DNA of 64,000 nt from Methanobacterium_B sp963703015 (GTDB lineage Archaea > Methanobacteriota > Methanobacteria > Methanobacteriales > Methanobacteriaceae): contig OY969779.1 of the NCBI GenBank assembly GCA_963703015.1, forward strand, positions 1,922,001 through 1,986,000, given 5' to 3'. The translations under genes and the position numbers were made by a program. Positions 55,212 through 62,937 of this stretch are shown one piece after another. A model generated the notes under the pieces. It did no database searches. It had not been told where the DNA came from and saw nothing but the letters and a program-made list of their open reading frames with translations. Every line of letters begins with the position of its first letter. Positions within the stretch are counted from its first letter, which is position 1.

Positions 55212-55562
55212 TTATTTATTTCTCAGGAAATCCAGTATGACCCGTACTGTTTCTGGCTCAGAATCAATATCCACAGACAAATTAGGTCCATCATCGATGT
55301 AACTGTCTGTTAATATGAAATCATCCGAAACCTTCTCATCATTTTCAGACAGCAAAGTGTTTATCTGGAATATTTCACCTTCACTGTCTTCAAAATAGTG
55401 TTTAAGCTTGTCTGAATCTGGGCCTGTGACTCTGATCATTATCATCAGATGCTCAGGCGTTGAAAAGTGTATATCTTTGATAAATACCTCTGGAACAATC
55501 AGATCACTAATTGCACCCTTGGTCATTCGTCCAAAACTGACTGGTTCTTTAACAACTGACAA
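55212..55562 (-). CDS. Conserved protein of unknown function
   Basis: 116 residues, soluble, acidic, mixed alpha/beta (VPEVFIKDIHFSTPEHLMIMIRV; DKLKHYFEDSEGEIFQIN). No motif is recognised. Start TTG 55562 follows a very good GAGGTGATAA site. The pattern of a strand before a charged loop could fit a small regulator, but no function is proposed. It converges with the MBL gene. Confidence 0.55.
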   Translation of the reverse strand: MSVVKEPVSFGRMTKGAISDLIVPEVFIKDIHFSTPEHLMIMIRVTGPDSDKLKHYFEDSEGEIFQINTLLSENDEKVSDDFILTDSYIDDGPNLSVDIDSEPETVRVILDFLRNK

Positions 55563-55781
55563 AATTTATCACCTCAAAATGTATTACAGAATATATTACA
55601 TTATTTGTTCGATTTTTCATTTATTTCTTGTGAATTTAGGATAAAGGTTAAATTTATAAATTTTTTTTAATAAATTCGAAGTTTAACATCTTTTAATTCA
55701 AATAAATAAATTTATATTTAAATTGGAACAAAAATATGTAACAGAATAAAGAGTTTGGTGGAATTTGAAGGAGGTTAAATT

Positions 55782-56264
55782 ATGCAAAAATTGGGAAGTG
55801 CAATAGTTTTAATTATTCTTGGTATTATTGTAATGGCATTCCCTCTCATAGGAGTAATTCCAGCTGCAGTTTTAACAGGATTCCTAGTGTTAGTATTAGG
55901 TCTTGGACTTCTGTTCAGTGGAATAGTTGAGATGGGAGATAGTGTAGGGTTAGGGATACTTGAAATACTTTTAGGTATTATTGCCCTGGTTTTAGGTATA
56001 GGATTCATATTCAACCCTGCATTGTTCAGTTTTGTTGCAGGTTTAATAGTATATATTGTGGGTATATTCCTGATCATCGTGGGTATAATTGGTGTAATCA
56101 CAAAAGCTGGAGACAGCAGATGGAATGGAGTTGTCGCCTTAATAATCGGTCTTTTGTATGTTATTGTGGGCACACTCTTTGCATCAAACCCTGTATACTT
56201 AGGAATTTTAATTGGTTTATGGCTCTTAATCATGGGAATAATGATGTTATTCTCAGATGATTAA
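55782..56264 (+). CDS. HdeD/DUF308-family membrane protein
   Basis: 160 residues, almost wholly hydrophobic: about six segments in paired repeats (GIIVMAFPLIGVIPAAVL; LLGIIALVLGIGFIFNPALF; GIIGVITKAG, ALIIGLLYVIVGTLFASNP; LLIMGIMMLFSDD). This repeat pattern is that of DUF308. In bacteria HdeD is acid-stress linked; the archaeal role is unknown. ATG behind AGGAGGTTA. A 16-T run follows. Confidence 0.8.
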   Translation: MQKLGSAIVLIILGIIVMAFPLIGVIPAAVLTGFLVLVLGLGLLFSGIVEMGDSVGLGILEILLGIIALVLGIGFIFNPALFSFVAGLIVYIVGIFLIIVGIIGVITKAGDSRWNGVVALIIGLLYVIVGTLFASNPVYLGILIGLWLLIMGIMMLFSDD

Positions 56265-56299
56265 AAAATTTTTTTATCCCATCAAACTCTTAACTTCTA

Positions 56300-56315
56300 T
56301 TTTTTTTTTTTTTTT
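56300..56315 (+). terminator. 16-T terminator after DUF308 gene
   Basis: An uninterrupted run of 16 T residues 36 nt after the stop. It lies between convergent genes and is the longest T run I see in the window. Confidence 0.6.
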
Positions 56316-56376
56316 AGATTTATTTTAAAAATGGTTTAAATAGAATTTTAAAAAAAAATAATTTCCAATTTTAGAG

Positions 56377-57318
56377 TCAGTAATGGACCTTTCCAAACTT
56401 AATACTGAGATTACGTTCCATGTTAACCATTAAAACAGCTGTAGCTATGGAGTTAAGTTTGGATTGGGCAGTATCTGCCCTTGATGTTAATACTATGGGG
56501 GCGCTGGCACCCACAACAACACCTGCAAGATCCCCACCTGTCAGATAAACATGTGCCTTACAAAGCATGTTACCTGCTTCTATTGATGGAACAACAATTA
56601 CATCAGCCTTCCCTGCTACTGGCCCTCCAATTCCTTTATGCTTTGCAGCCCATGGACTTATGGCATTATCCAGTGCCAGTGGACCATCAATTATTTTGTC
56701 ACTGAATTGTCCCCGTTGACTCATTTTAGCCAGAACTGCTGCGTCAATTGTTGATGGCATTTTTGGATTGGCAAGTTCTATTGCAGTTGTTATTGCCACC
56801 TTGGGATCTTCAATATCGAAGATGTTTGCAAGGTATATTGAATTTAGTATGATGCTGCACTTGGTTTCTAGATCCGGAAGTATGTTCACTGATCCATCTG
56901 TTACAAACAGCATCCTGTTTAATGCTGAAGATTCAAGAACATAAACATGGCTCATGATCTTCCCTGTTCTAAGACCTTTATCGCGATCCAGAACTCCCCT
57001 TAAAAAATCATCGGTATTCACAAACCCTTTCATGAGTATATCTGCTCTGTTGGTTCTTACAAGTTCCACAGCTGCAGCTACAGCTTTAATTTTATTTGGT
57101 TCGTCGTAAATTTTATTTTCTTTAATATCTAAAGAAAATTCTTTAGAAATATCCAGTATCTTGGTTTTGTTACCCACAAGGATGTAATCAGTTATACCAA
57201 GTTCTTCTGCCATGTGAACAGCTTCCAATACTGTTTTATCATGGGCAACTGCCACTGCTATCTGTTTTTTTGGGTGTTCTTTGATCTTCTCAAAAACCTG
57301 TTCAAACTTGGTGATCAA
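56377..57318 (-). CDS. ptb: Phosphate butyryltransferase-like enzyme (Pta/Ptb family)
   Basis: Exchanges acyl-CoA and acyl phosphate. The chain matches Ptb: FEKIKEHPKKQIAVAVAHDK at the start, ILMKGFVNTDDFLRGVL, and in the C-terminal half DGPLALDNAISPWAAKHKG, IVVPSIEAGNMLCKAHVYL and GASAPIVLTSRADT. About 313 residues. Start TTG 57318, because the GGAGGTTA site lies just before it, inside the longer reading (57333). No acyl kinase gene is adjacent. Rare in methanogens; clostridial transfer is a possibility. Confidence 0.82.
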   Translation of the reverse strand: MITKFEQVFEKIKEHPKKQIAVAVAHDKTVLEAVHMAEELGITDYILVGNKTKILDISKEFSLDIKENKIYDEPNKIKAVAAAVELVRTNRADILMKGFVNTDDFLRGVLDRDKGLRTGKIMSHVYVLESSALNRMLFVTDGSVNILPDLETKCSIILNSIYLANIFDIEDPKVAITTAIELANPKMPSTIDAAVLAKMSQRGQFSDKIIDGPLALDNAISPWAAKHKGIGGPVAGKADVIVVPSIEAGNMLCKAHVYLTGGDLAGVVVGASAPIVLTSRADTAQSKLNSIATAVLMVNMERNLSIKFGKVHY

Positions 57319-57481
57319 ATTTTTAACCTCCAACTATCCAAATCTTTAATTACGGATTCAAATTAAATTCACAGACAATTTTTCAAGAGTTCTTATGTTC
57401 TAATTCTTGTTCACTAGAACTTCTTTCATGGTTATTATGTTGTTGATTATATTTAACACTAACAACTTCAACATCTCCATA

Positions 57482-57507
57482 GTTCAAGGGTTTACTATTC
57501 CCTGAAC
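57482..57507. promoter_or_regulatory. Stem-loop/operator upstream of second symporter
   Basis: GTTC(a)AGGG and CCCTGAAC pair with one bulged A around a nine-base loop. It lies about 105 nt before the accessory gene and upstream of a TATA-like GATATAG near 57525, so an operator fits better than an RNA hairpin. Evidence is only the symmetry. Confidence 0.3.
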
Positions 57508-57611
57508 CTTATTTTGATTAAGATGATATAGAAAAATTTAAAAAAGATTTATGATTAAACTATGATTTAACATTATTAATAATAATTATTTGGTGTTGGG
57601 GAGGTGAGAGA

Positions 57612-57821
57612 ATGGTATTGGGAATAAGTGATCCCTGGATTTCTGCAGCTTATGTGGGATGTATTTTAGCAACGCTTTTATGTGTAGTTTATGGTATTTT
57701 AAACTGGAACAAGGGCGATGAAGAAGAACAAGCCCAAATTTCGGAAGAAATTAAATGGCACGAGAAAGAAAAGCAAATGGAAGAAAAGGAATTGGGTTTA
57801 TGGGATGAAGAAGATTATTAG
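57612..57821 (+). CDS. Symporter small accessory protein
   Basis: 69 residues with one hydrophobic segment (ISAAYVGCILATLLCVVYGIL, about 11-31) followed by NWNKGDEEEQ and a charged helical tail. Small proteins of this shape are encoded before certain SSS symporters, and this one lies 12 nt before the second symporter. Start ATG 57612 follows an ideal GGAGGTGA site. The family role as a symporter subunit is known by association; the details here are inferred. Confidence 0.75.
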   Translation: MVLGISDPWISAAYVGCILATLLCVVYGILNWNKGDEEEQAQISEEIKWHEKEKQMEEKELGLWDEEDY

Positions 57822-57833
57822 GGGCTTGATCTT

Positions 57834-59417
57834 ATGGATTTATTCATACTAAGCATAGTCGTGTTGATATATTTATTAATGGTTGGTTATGTGGGCTATG
57901 TGGCCTGGAAACGGACCAAAAGTTCTGAAGATTATCTTGTTGCAGGGAGAAGTACACACCCATACATAATGGCTCTAAGTTATGGTGCAACCTTCATAAG
58001 TACTGCGGCCATAGTTGGTTTCGGTGGAACAGCTGGTGTTTATGGAATGGGATTACTGTGGTTGACCTTCCTGAATATATTAGTTGGAATATTCATTGCA
58101 TTCGTATTCTTTGGTAAGAGAACCAGGAAAATGGGACACAACTTAAACGCATTAACATTTCCTGAATTTCTATCAAAGAGATTTAATAGTCGTTTTATTC
58201 AATATTTTAGTGGTATAGTAATTTTTGTAGCAATGCCGCTGTATGCATCTGTGGTCCTAATTGGTATGGCAAGGTTTGTTGAAACCACCTTGGGAATTAA
58301 CTACACATTTGCACTCATTGCAATGGCGATAATTGTGGCAGTTTATGTAATATTTGGTGGAATTAGGGGTGTTATGTATACAGATGCCCTTCAGGGAACC
58401 ATCATGTTCTTTGGAATGGCATTTTTACTTGTAACAACCTACTGGCTCTTGGGAGGAGTTATACATGCAAATGAACTTCTTTCAGGCATGTCTGCCATGG
58501 TTCCAAAGGCAGCAGCAGCAACAGGTGCCACGGGATGGACATCAATGCCCATAACAGGTAGTCCCTTCTGGTGGACCCTAGTAAGTACCCTTATACTGGG
58601 TGTTGGAATTGGTGTTCTGTCACAACCTCAACTTGTTGTCAGATTCATGACAGTAAAATCCAACAGAGAGCTAAACAGAGCAGTATTGATTGGTGGTGTG
58701 TTCATTGCCATGATGACAGGAACAGCATTTATTGTGGGTGCATTATCAAATGTATACTTCATGCAACATTCTGGACAGCTTGCAATACAGGCTGCAGGAG
58801 GAAATGCGGATAAGATCATACCGCTGTTCATATCCACTGCAATGCCCCTGTGGTTTGCATATATCTTCATGATAACTTTGCTTTCAGCAGCAATGTCAAC
58901 TTTAAGTGCACAGTTTCATTTACAGGGAACAGCACTTGGTAGGGACATATACCAAGTTATTGCAAAAAAAACTGGAGGTTCTTCAGTAGGAGTTGCAAGG
59001 ATAGGTATTGTAATTGCAGTTGTAATTGCGGTTATTCTGGGTTTGATACTACCAGCAAACATAATTGCAGTTGGAACTGCGATGTGGTTCAGTTTAACAG
59101 CAGTAGCATTCCTTGCCATGTATGTATGTGCACTATTTTGGAAACGAACAACCAAAGAAGGAGCAATCGCAGGATTGGTTGTTGGAACATTTTTCACTGC
59201 ATTTTCCTACCTTTTCATTAACCAAAAGGCTGCTGAAGCCCTTGGAGTATGTAAAGCATTAACTGGAAAAGTGATAATTGCAACAGCAATGCCATGGCCT
59301 ACAGTTGATCCTTTGATAGTTGGAGTACCCTTGGCATTTATACTGACAATAGCTGTGAGTTTACTAACCAAAGCTCCAAATAAGGAACATCTAGAAAAAA
59401 TCTTCAAAGAAGTGTAA
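57834..59417 (+). CDS. Sodium:solute symporter (SSS family), copy 2
   Basis: 527 residues, close in sequence and length to copy 1 at 52.7 kb. The same motifs are present (WKRTKSSEDYLVAGRSTHP, GGIRGVMYTDALQGTIMFFG, STLSAQFHLQGTALGRDIY), with small changes in loops and the C-terminus (TKAPNKEHLEKIFKEV). It is preceded by the small accessory gene in one operon. Most likely a gene duplication after which promoter and subunit arrangement diverged. Substrate not known; the acid-related neighbours suggest a carboxylate. Confidence 0.85.
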   Translation: MDLFILSIVVLIYLLMVGYVGYVAWKRTKSSEDYLVAGRSTHPYIMALSYGATFISTAAIVGFGGTAGVYGMGLLWLTFLNILVGIFIAFVFFGKRTRKMGHNLNALTFPEFLSKRFNSRFIQYFSGIVIFVAMPLYASVVLIGMARFVETTLGINYTFALIAMAIIVAVYVIFGGIRGVMYTDALQGTIMFFGMAFLLVTTYWLLGGVIHANELLSGMSAMVPKAAAATGATGWTSMPITGSPFWWTLVSTLILGVGIGVLSQPQLVVRFMTVKSNRELNRAVLIGGVFIAMMTGTAFIVGALSNVYFMQHSGQLAIQAAGGNADKIIPLFISTAMPLWFAYIFMITLLSAAMSTLSAQFHLQGTALGRDIYQVIAKKTGGSSVGVARIGIVIAVVIAVILGLILPANIIAVGTAMWFSLTAVAFLAMYVCALFWKRTTKEGAIAGLVVGTFFTAFSYLFINQKAAEALGVCKALTGKVIIATAMPWPTVDPLIVGVPLAFILTIAVSLLTKAPNKEHLEKIFKEV

Positions 59418-59635
59418 CAAAAGTTACACTTCAAAATTATTTTTTTTAAAATCAAAAATTGCCTAACTTTTCTTTTAAATAATTGGCCATGATTGGATAT
59501 AAAGCCATATATTCCTTGTGCACAATTTTTAATGGTTAATTATACTATTTCCTTTGTTTTATCAAAATAAAACTTTAAGTAAAATACAAAACTTAAATAT
59601 GAAGTAATATAAATTACTGAAATCAAGGTGATACC

Positions 59636-59890
59636 ATGAGGATAATAGAAGAAATTATTGGTAAGGAAGTTCTTGACAGTTCTGCGATTATAATTGGTAA
59701 AGTAAAGGATGTAGAGGTAAACTTTGAAACCAAAACGTTAGAATCATTCATTCTAGGAAAAGGCGGAATATCTGAAGGCCTTGGTATTTCCAAAGGGGAA
59801 ACAATAGTTCCTTATGAAATGGTTAAGAAGATCGGTGACAAGATCCTTTTAAAAAGTGCAGCTGAAGATGTAGATGAGGATTTGGATTAA
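59636..59890 (+). CDS. PRC-barrel domain protein
   Basis: 84 residues forming a single PRC-barrel: IIGKEVLDSSAIIIGKVKDVEV, then FETKTLESFILG and ETIVPYEMVKKIGDKILLKS. Such domains occur in photosynthetic reaction-centre H, RimM and many archaeal small proteins. Role here unknown; an RNA or protein adapter is plausible. ATG behind AAGGTGAT. The acidic end (EDVDEDLD) is unlike RimM. Confidence 0.85.
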   Translation: MRIIEEIIGKEVLDSSAIIIGKVKDVEVNFETKTLESFILGKGGISEGLGISKGETIVPYEMVKKIGDKILLKSAAEDVDEDLD

Positions 59891-59967
59891 TAAATCCTTT
59901 CCAAATTTATTTTTATTTTGCTAATTTTCAATGAATTTATTAAACATTTTTTAGGGGCATAGAATTT

Positions 59968-60129
59968 ATGGAATTAACTGGCATCTGCAGTTTATGTGGT
60001 AAAACAGGAAAGATTCACACATGCCAACTATGTGGAACCCTAGTGTGTCATGAGTGCTACGACTCTGCAAAGGGAATTTGCATATCCTGTAACAAACGAA
60101 ACATTCCAAATATTAAAACCCTTAAATAA
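59968..60129 (+). CDS. Eight-cysteine zinc mini-protein upstream of pyrE
   Basis: 53 residues starting MELTGICSLCGKTGK. Eight cysteines come in four pairs (7/10, 19/22, 27/30, 38/41) with His at 17 and 28, fitting two zinc sites in a cross-braced, RING/B-box-like order. The tail NKRNIPNIKTLK is basic. ATG follows AGGGGC. It ends 57 nt before pyrE and probably shares its transcript. Function unknown. Confidence 0.65.
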   Translation: MELTGICSLCGKTGKIHTCQLCGTLVCHECYDSAKGICISCNKRNIPNIKTLK

Positions 60130-60148
60130 TGTTTTTAGTAATTTTTTA

Positions 60149-60184
60149 GAGTAACTGATGTGATATGAGTAACTGATGTGATAT
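60149..60184 (+). repeat. Exact 18-bp tandem duplication before pyrE
   Basis: GAGTAACTGATGTGATAT occurs twice without a mismatch (60149-60166, 60167-60184), ending 2 nt before the pyrE ATG. Each copy contains a GTGAT element that can pair with the 16S rRNA 3' end, so the ribosome binding site itself is doubled. Confidence 0.9.
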
Positions 60185-60186
60185 AA

Positions 60187-60711
60187 ATGGATAAAAAAAA
60201 TGAATTAATAACCCTCCTAAAGGAGAACCAAGTAGTCAAGTACGGTAAATTCACCCTATCTTCTGGAAGGGAAAGCAGCTACTACGTAGATATGAAGCGG
60301 GCAATTACAGATCCGACCATACTAAACAAGATCGCGGAATTAATAACAGAGAAGATAGCAGATGAGAAGATTGACAAGATAGCTGGCCCTGCATTAGGAG
60401 CAATTCCCATAGTCACAGCAGTTTCACTGGAATCAACTATTCCCATGCTTATGATCAGAAAATCTAAAAAAGATTACGGCACATCAGAACTTATTGAGGG
60501 AGATCTAGAGAAAGATGATCTTGTGGTGGTTGTTGAAGATGTGACAACAACTGGAAATTCGCTTATTAAAGCAATTCAGGCGGTTTCTTCAAATGGAGGT
60601 CTGGTTAAAAGGGCATTTGTTGTTGTTGACAGAGAAGAGGGTGCAATAGAGAATCTTAAAAATGAAGGAATTGAACTGGAACCACTGGTCACAGTCAAAG
60701 ATTTCATGTAA
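60187..60711 (+). CDS. pyrE: Orotate phosphoribosyltransferase
   Basis: Adds phosphoribosyl to orotate in UMP synthesis. Signature: KFTLSSGRESSYYVDMKRA near residue 22, AGPALGAIPIVTA, and the PRPP loop LVVVVEDVTTTGNSLIKAI (near 112). 174 residues, normal. The start at ATG 60187 is behind the duplicated GTGAT leader. It follows the zinc mini-protein gene. A T8 run past the stop may terminate it. Confidence 0.96.
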   Translation: MDKKNELITLLKENQVVKYGKFTLSSGRESSYYVDMKRAITDPTILNKIAELITEKIADEKIDKIAGPALGAIPIVTAVSLESTIPMLMIRKSKKDYGTSELIEGDLEKDDLVVVVEDVTTTGNSLIKAIQAVSSNGGLVKRAFVVVDREEGAIENLKNEGIELEPLVTVKDFM

Positions 60712-60731
60712 AATAAAAAAATAAACCTTAC

Positions 60732-60739
60732 TTTTTTTT
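60732..60739 (+). terminator. T8 run between pyrE and moaB
   Basis: Eight T residues 21 nt after the pyrE stop, adjoining the stop codon of the convergent moaB gene. Plus-strand terminator for pyrE. Confidence 0.4.
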
Positions 60740-61262
60740 AGTCCTTAACATGTTTTACAAGGTGGTAAACTTCGGAACCTATGATTTTCATTCCTGTTTC
60801 AACAGCATTTGGGGATCCTGGCATGGCTACAATAATAACTCCCTTGTAAACTCCTGCAGTTGCCCTGCTTAAAATGGCTCCTGCACCTATTTCCTTGTAG
60901 GATTCATGTCTAAAAATTTCTCCAAACCCAATTAATTCCTTTTGGAAGAGTGGTTGTAATGTTTCGATGGTAATATCCCTAGAACCTATACCAGTTCCTC
61001 CTGTTGTTAAAATAATTTCTGCAGGTGTATCTTCGATTATATCATCAATGGTGGCTTTTAAAAGATTTCCATCATCTGGGATGACTGTGTAAAATACCAT
61101 TTCATTCTCATTTTTCAACACATCTATTATAAGATTACCAGAAACATCTGTTGTTTTGTTTTCAAGAGAATCTCTGTATTTACTATCGCTCAAGGTTATA
61201 ACAGCAAAATTGACGGATTCAGGTGAGCTCTGCTTATGTTCTTCCATACTTTTACTTTTCAT
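60738..61262 (-). CDS. moaB: Molybdopterin biosynthesis protein MoaB/MogA-like
   Basis: Adenylates molybdopterin for molybdenum/tungsten cofactor assembly, needed for formylmethanofuran and formate dehydrogenases. Motifs: FAVITLSDSKYRDSLENKT, ILTTGGTGIGSRDITIETL with the GG.G loop, and IVAMPGSPNAVETGMKII. 174 residues with a short N-terminal extension (MKSKSMEEHKQ). ATG behind GGGATGAAAC. Confidence 0.92.
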   Translation of the reverse strand: MKSKSMEEHKQSSPESVNFAVITLSDSKYRDSLENKTTDVSGNLIIDVLKNENEMVFYTVIPDDGNLLKATIDDIIEDTPAEIILTTGGTGIGSRDITIETLQPLFQKELIGFGEIFRHESYKEIGAGAILSRATAGVYKGVIIVAMPGSPNAVETGMKIIGSEVYHLVKHVKD

Positions 61263-61427
61263 AGTTTCATCCCATCTAAAAATTATTTCTTAAATAAAAT
61301 TGATCTGATTGTAACTTATGTTGGATTAACAATATCAATTTTGTTCAAATTTATCACTGAAAAATATTATTATTATTCAGAGTATTAATTTGAAACTTAA
61401 TCTAAATGGGTTGTTATTAAAAATAAG

Positions 61428-61435
61428 TTTAAATA
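61428..61435 (+). promoter_or_regulatory. TATA box for RNA candidate
   Basis: TTTAAATA, whose centre lies about 26 nt before the purine-rich 5' strand (GAAGAGAGAGGG, from 61457) of the folded RNA. This is the usual archaeal distance between TATA box and transcription start. Confidence 0.45.
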
Positions 61436-61456
61436 CAATTAAAAATAGATTTTTAA

Positions 61457-61546
61457 GAAGAGAGAGGGCATTAGGTCCAAATCGGAGGCGGTTAATTTTT
61501 TTGCGAAAAAAATTAAGAGGAGTCTAATTATACCCTCCCTCATCAG
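61457..61546 (+). ncRNA. Candidate structured small RNA
   Basis: About 90 nt with three nested stems read directly from the sequence. Outer: 61460-61468 (GAGAGAGGG) with 61533-61541 (CCCTCCCTC), one mismatch. Middle: ATTAG 61470-61474 with CTAAT 61524-61528. Inner: a perfect 11-bp stem, 61492-61502 with 61506-61516, closed by GCG. The middle and inner stems are separated by a purine-rich loop (CGGAGGCGG on one side, GAGGAG on the other). No frame with a ribosome site crosses it. A TATA box lies at the right distance upstream and T-rich sequence follows. Class unknown. Confidence 0.5.
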
Positions 61547-61708
61547 TTACTTTATGTTTTTAAGTACATAAAAGCTTTTGCACAGAGTGCCTTAAAATTA
61601 TTAAAAGCAATATTTATCCTTTATTATATAAAATAAAGGAATAAATTGAGATTTATCACATAATTATCCCTATTTAGTCGTTGTAATTTTCATAATATTA
61701 CAAACTAA

Positions 61709-61717
61709 TTTATAAAA
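61709..61717 (+). promoter_or_regulatory. TATA box of nob1 (leaderless mRNA likely)
   Basis: TTTATAAAA centred near 61713, about 26 nt before the ATG at 61740, so transcription should begin at or next to the start codon. No clear ribosome site precedes that ATG. Confidence 0.45.
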
Positions 61718-61739
61718 CTTGATTGATAATAATTGTAAT

Positions 61740-62243
61740 ATGAACCATGGAGTCTACGTCCTTGATGCTTCGGCTATAATTGGAGGATTCATATCTAAAA
61801 AGGATAATTTTGTCACAGCGTCAGTAGTTAATGAAATAAAGGATTTAAAATCCAAAATAAGTCTTGAAGCTGCTATAGGAGATGGTTCAATCAAAATTAT
61901 TGAACCCGATGCTTCTGATCTCCAAGAAGTAGGGAGAGTTGTCAAGGAATCTGGAGATATTTTAAGGCTGTCCGGAGTTGATATTAATCTGGTTGCATTA
62001 GGATACAAATTGAAGAAGGAATCATTAAATCCCACAGTTGTGACTGATGATTATTCAATGCAGAACGTTCTCAAAATTATAGGAATTCCATACAGGAGCG
62101 TGCTGACCAAGGGTATCAACGAGGTATATGGTTGGATCAAGGTCTGCAAGGGATGTAAAACAAAATACCCTCCAGAATATGAATCAGATGAATGTGAAAT
62201 ATGTGGAACCCGCATCATCAAAAAACGAATCAAAAATCCATGA
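61740..62243 (+). CDS. Nob1-like rRNA endonuclease (PIN + zinc ribbon)
   Basis: Matures the 3' end of 16S rRNA. PIN domain: VYVLDASAIIGGF (first Asp near residue 9), DILRLSGVDINLVALG, and VVTDDYSMQNVLK. C-terminal zinc ribbon: CKGCKTKYP and CEICGTRI. A basic end, IIKKRIKNP. About 167 residues from ATG 61740; an upstream TTG at 61719 is less likely. The TATA box position suggests a leaderless transcript. Confidence 0.88.
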   Translation: MNHGVYVLDASAIIGGFISKKDNFVTASVVNEIKDLKSKISLEAAIGDGSIKIIEPDASDLQEVGRVVKESGDILRLSGVDINLVALGYKLKKESLNPTVVTDDYSMQNVLKIIGIPYRSVLTKGINEVYGWIKVCKGCKTKYPPEYESDECEICGTRIIKKRIKNP

Positions 62244-62330
62244 GAATACTCCGGTTATTCTCAAGATAAAAGTACTATTAATAATGATTTTTTCTATAGC
62301 GTAAAAAAATAATCTTAATTTAAATAGGGC

Positions 62331-62750
62331 ATGTTTATGAGATGTAGTGAATGTGGTGTAGAAAATGTTGAAAGTGCACAATTTTGTGAAAATTGTGGTA
62401 GTAAATTGAGCAAATCAACATCCAGAAATAAAAAAAGAGTGCCTAAACATATTAAAAAAATATTCTATGCAGGATACGTAGCAACATTTTTATTGGCCCT
62501 AAATTTTTTCTTTACTGTTATAAATCGCCATCGAACTGGAATTTTTGGCAATATTAATTTAATAATCCTAATTTTTGGCATTATAGTGTCACTTTATTAT
62601 TTCATCCAGTATAACCGGATTAAAGATGAAATAAATAGAAGTCCAAATGTAAATTGCAACATGATGATTAAAAATGAAGCTTTTCTGATATTAATTATAT
62701 TATTGTCAATAATATTTCAGAATTTCTTAAGACATTTGATTAAGTTTTAA
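62331..62750 (+). CDS. Zinc-ribbon membrane protein
   Basis: 139 residues. The N-terminus carries a zinc ribbon (MRCSECGVENVESAQFCENC, Cys pairs CSEC and CENC). A basic linker (NKKRVPKHIKK) follows, then three hydrophobic segments (about 47-62, 73-93, 112-133). Function not known; this layout is common in archaeal small membrane proteins. Start ATG 62331 or the ATG two codons on (62337). It follows nob1 by about 90 nt. Confidence 0.7.
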   Translation: MFMRCSECGVENVESAQFCENCGSKLSKSTSRNKKRVPKHIKKIFYAGYVATFLLALNFFFTVINRHRTGIFGNINLIILIFGIIVSLYYFIQYNRIKDEINRSPNVNCNMMIKNEAFLILIILLSIIFQNFLRHLIKF

Positions 62751-62937
62751 GCTAAATCAGATTTAAAAGGGAGTTGCTATAAAAAATGGGGATATATTCA
62801 CAATAATTTTATTTTGTCCTAATTTTATTTTTGTGAATTTTGGAAAATCTGATGCAAAAAATTAATAGAGTTAATATACAATTTAACCTTAATTTGGTAT
62901 TAATAAAAAATTACTAAGTAAGGAAAATGATCGATAG

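Larger units (their letters stand above)
61263..61739. other. Gene-free 477-nt gap holding an RNA candidate
   Basis: The gap between divergent moaB and nob1 contains a TATA box at 61428, a structured RNA candidate at 61457-61546 and a nob1 TATA box at 61709. The rest (61263-61420, 61560-61700) is AT-rich and shows no open frame with a ribosome site. It is far longer than needed for two promoters. Confidence 0.5.

Noticed and set aside
55775..56233. 152-codon minus-strand frame opposite the DUF308 gene
   Set aside because: Rich in Ile/Pro/Thr and exactly antisense to a membrane protein with a strong ribosome site; composition artefact.
52682..59417. Symporter pair as flanks of a transposable element
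   Set aside because: No terminal inverted repeats, target duplications or transposase; a plain gene duplication is simpler.
61474..61486. GGTCCAAATCGG, looking like a tRNA T-loop
   Set aside because: No T stem, anticodon arm or acceptor stem can be drawn around it; it belongs to the internal loop of the RNA candidate.
61536..61555. CTGATGAG on the minus strand, resembling the hammerhead ribozyme core or a C box
   Set aside because: No GAAA element, no matching stem III and no D box at the right distance; a chance match.
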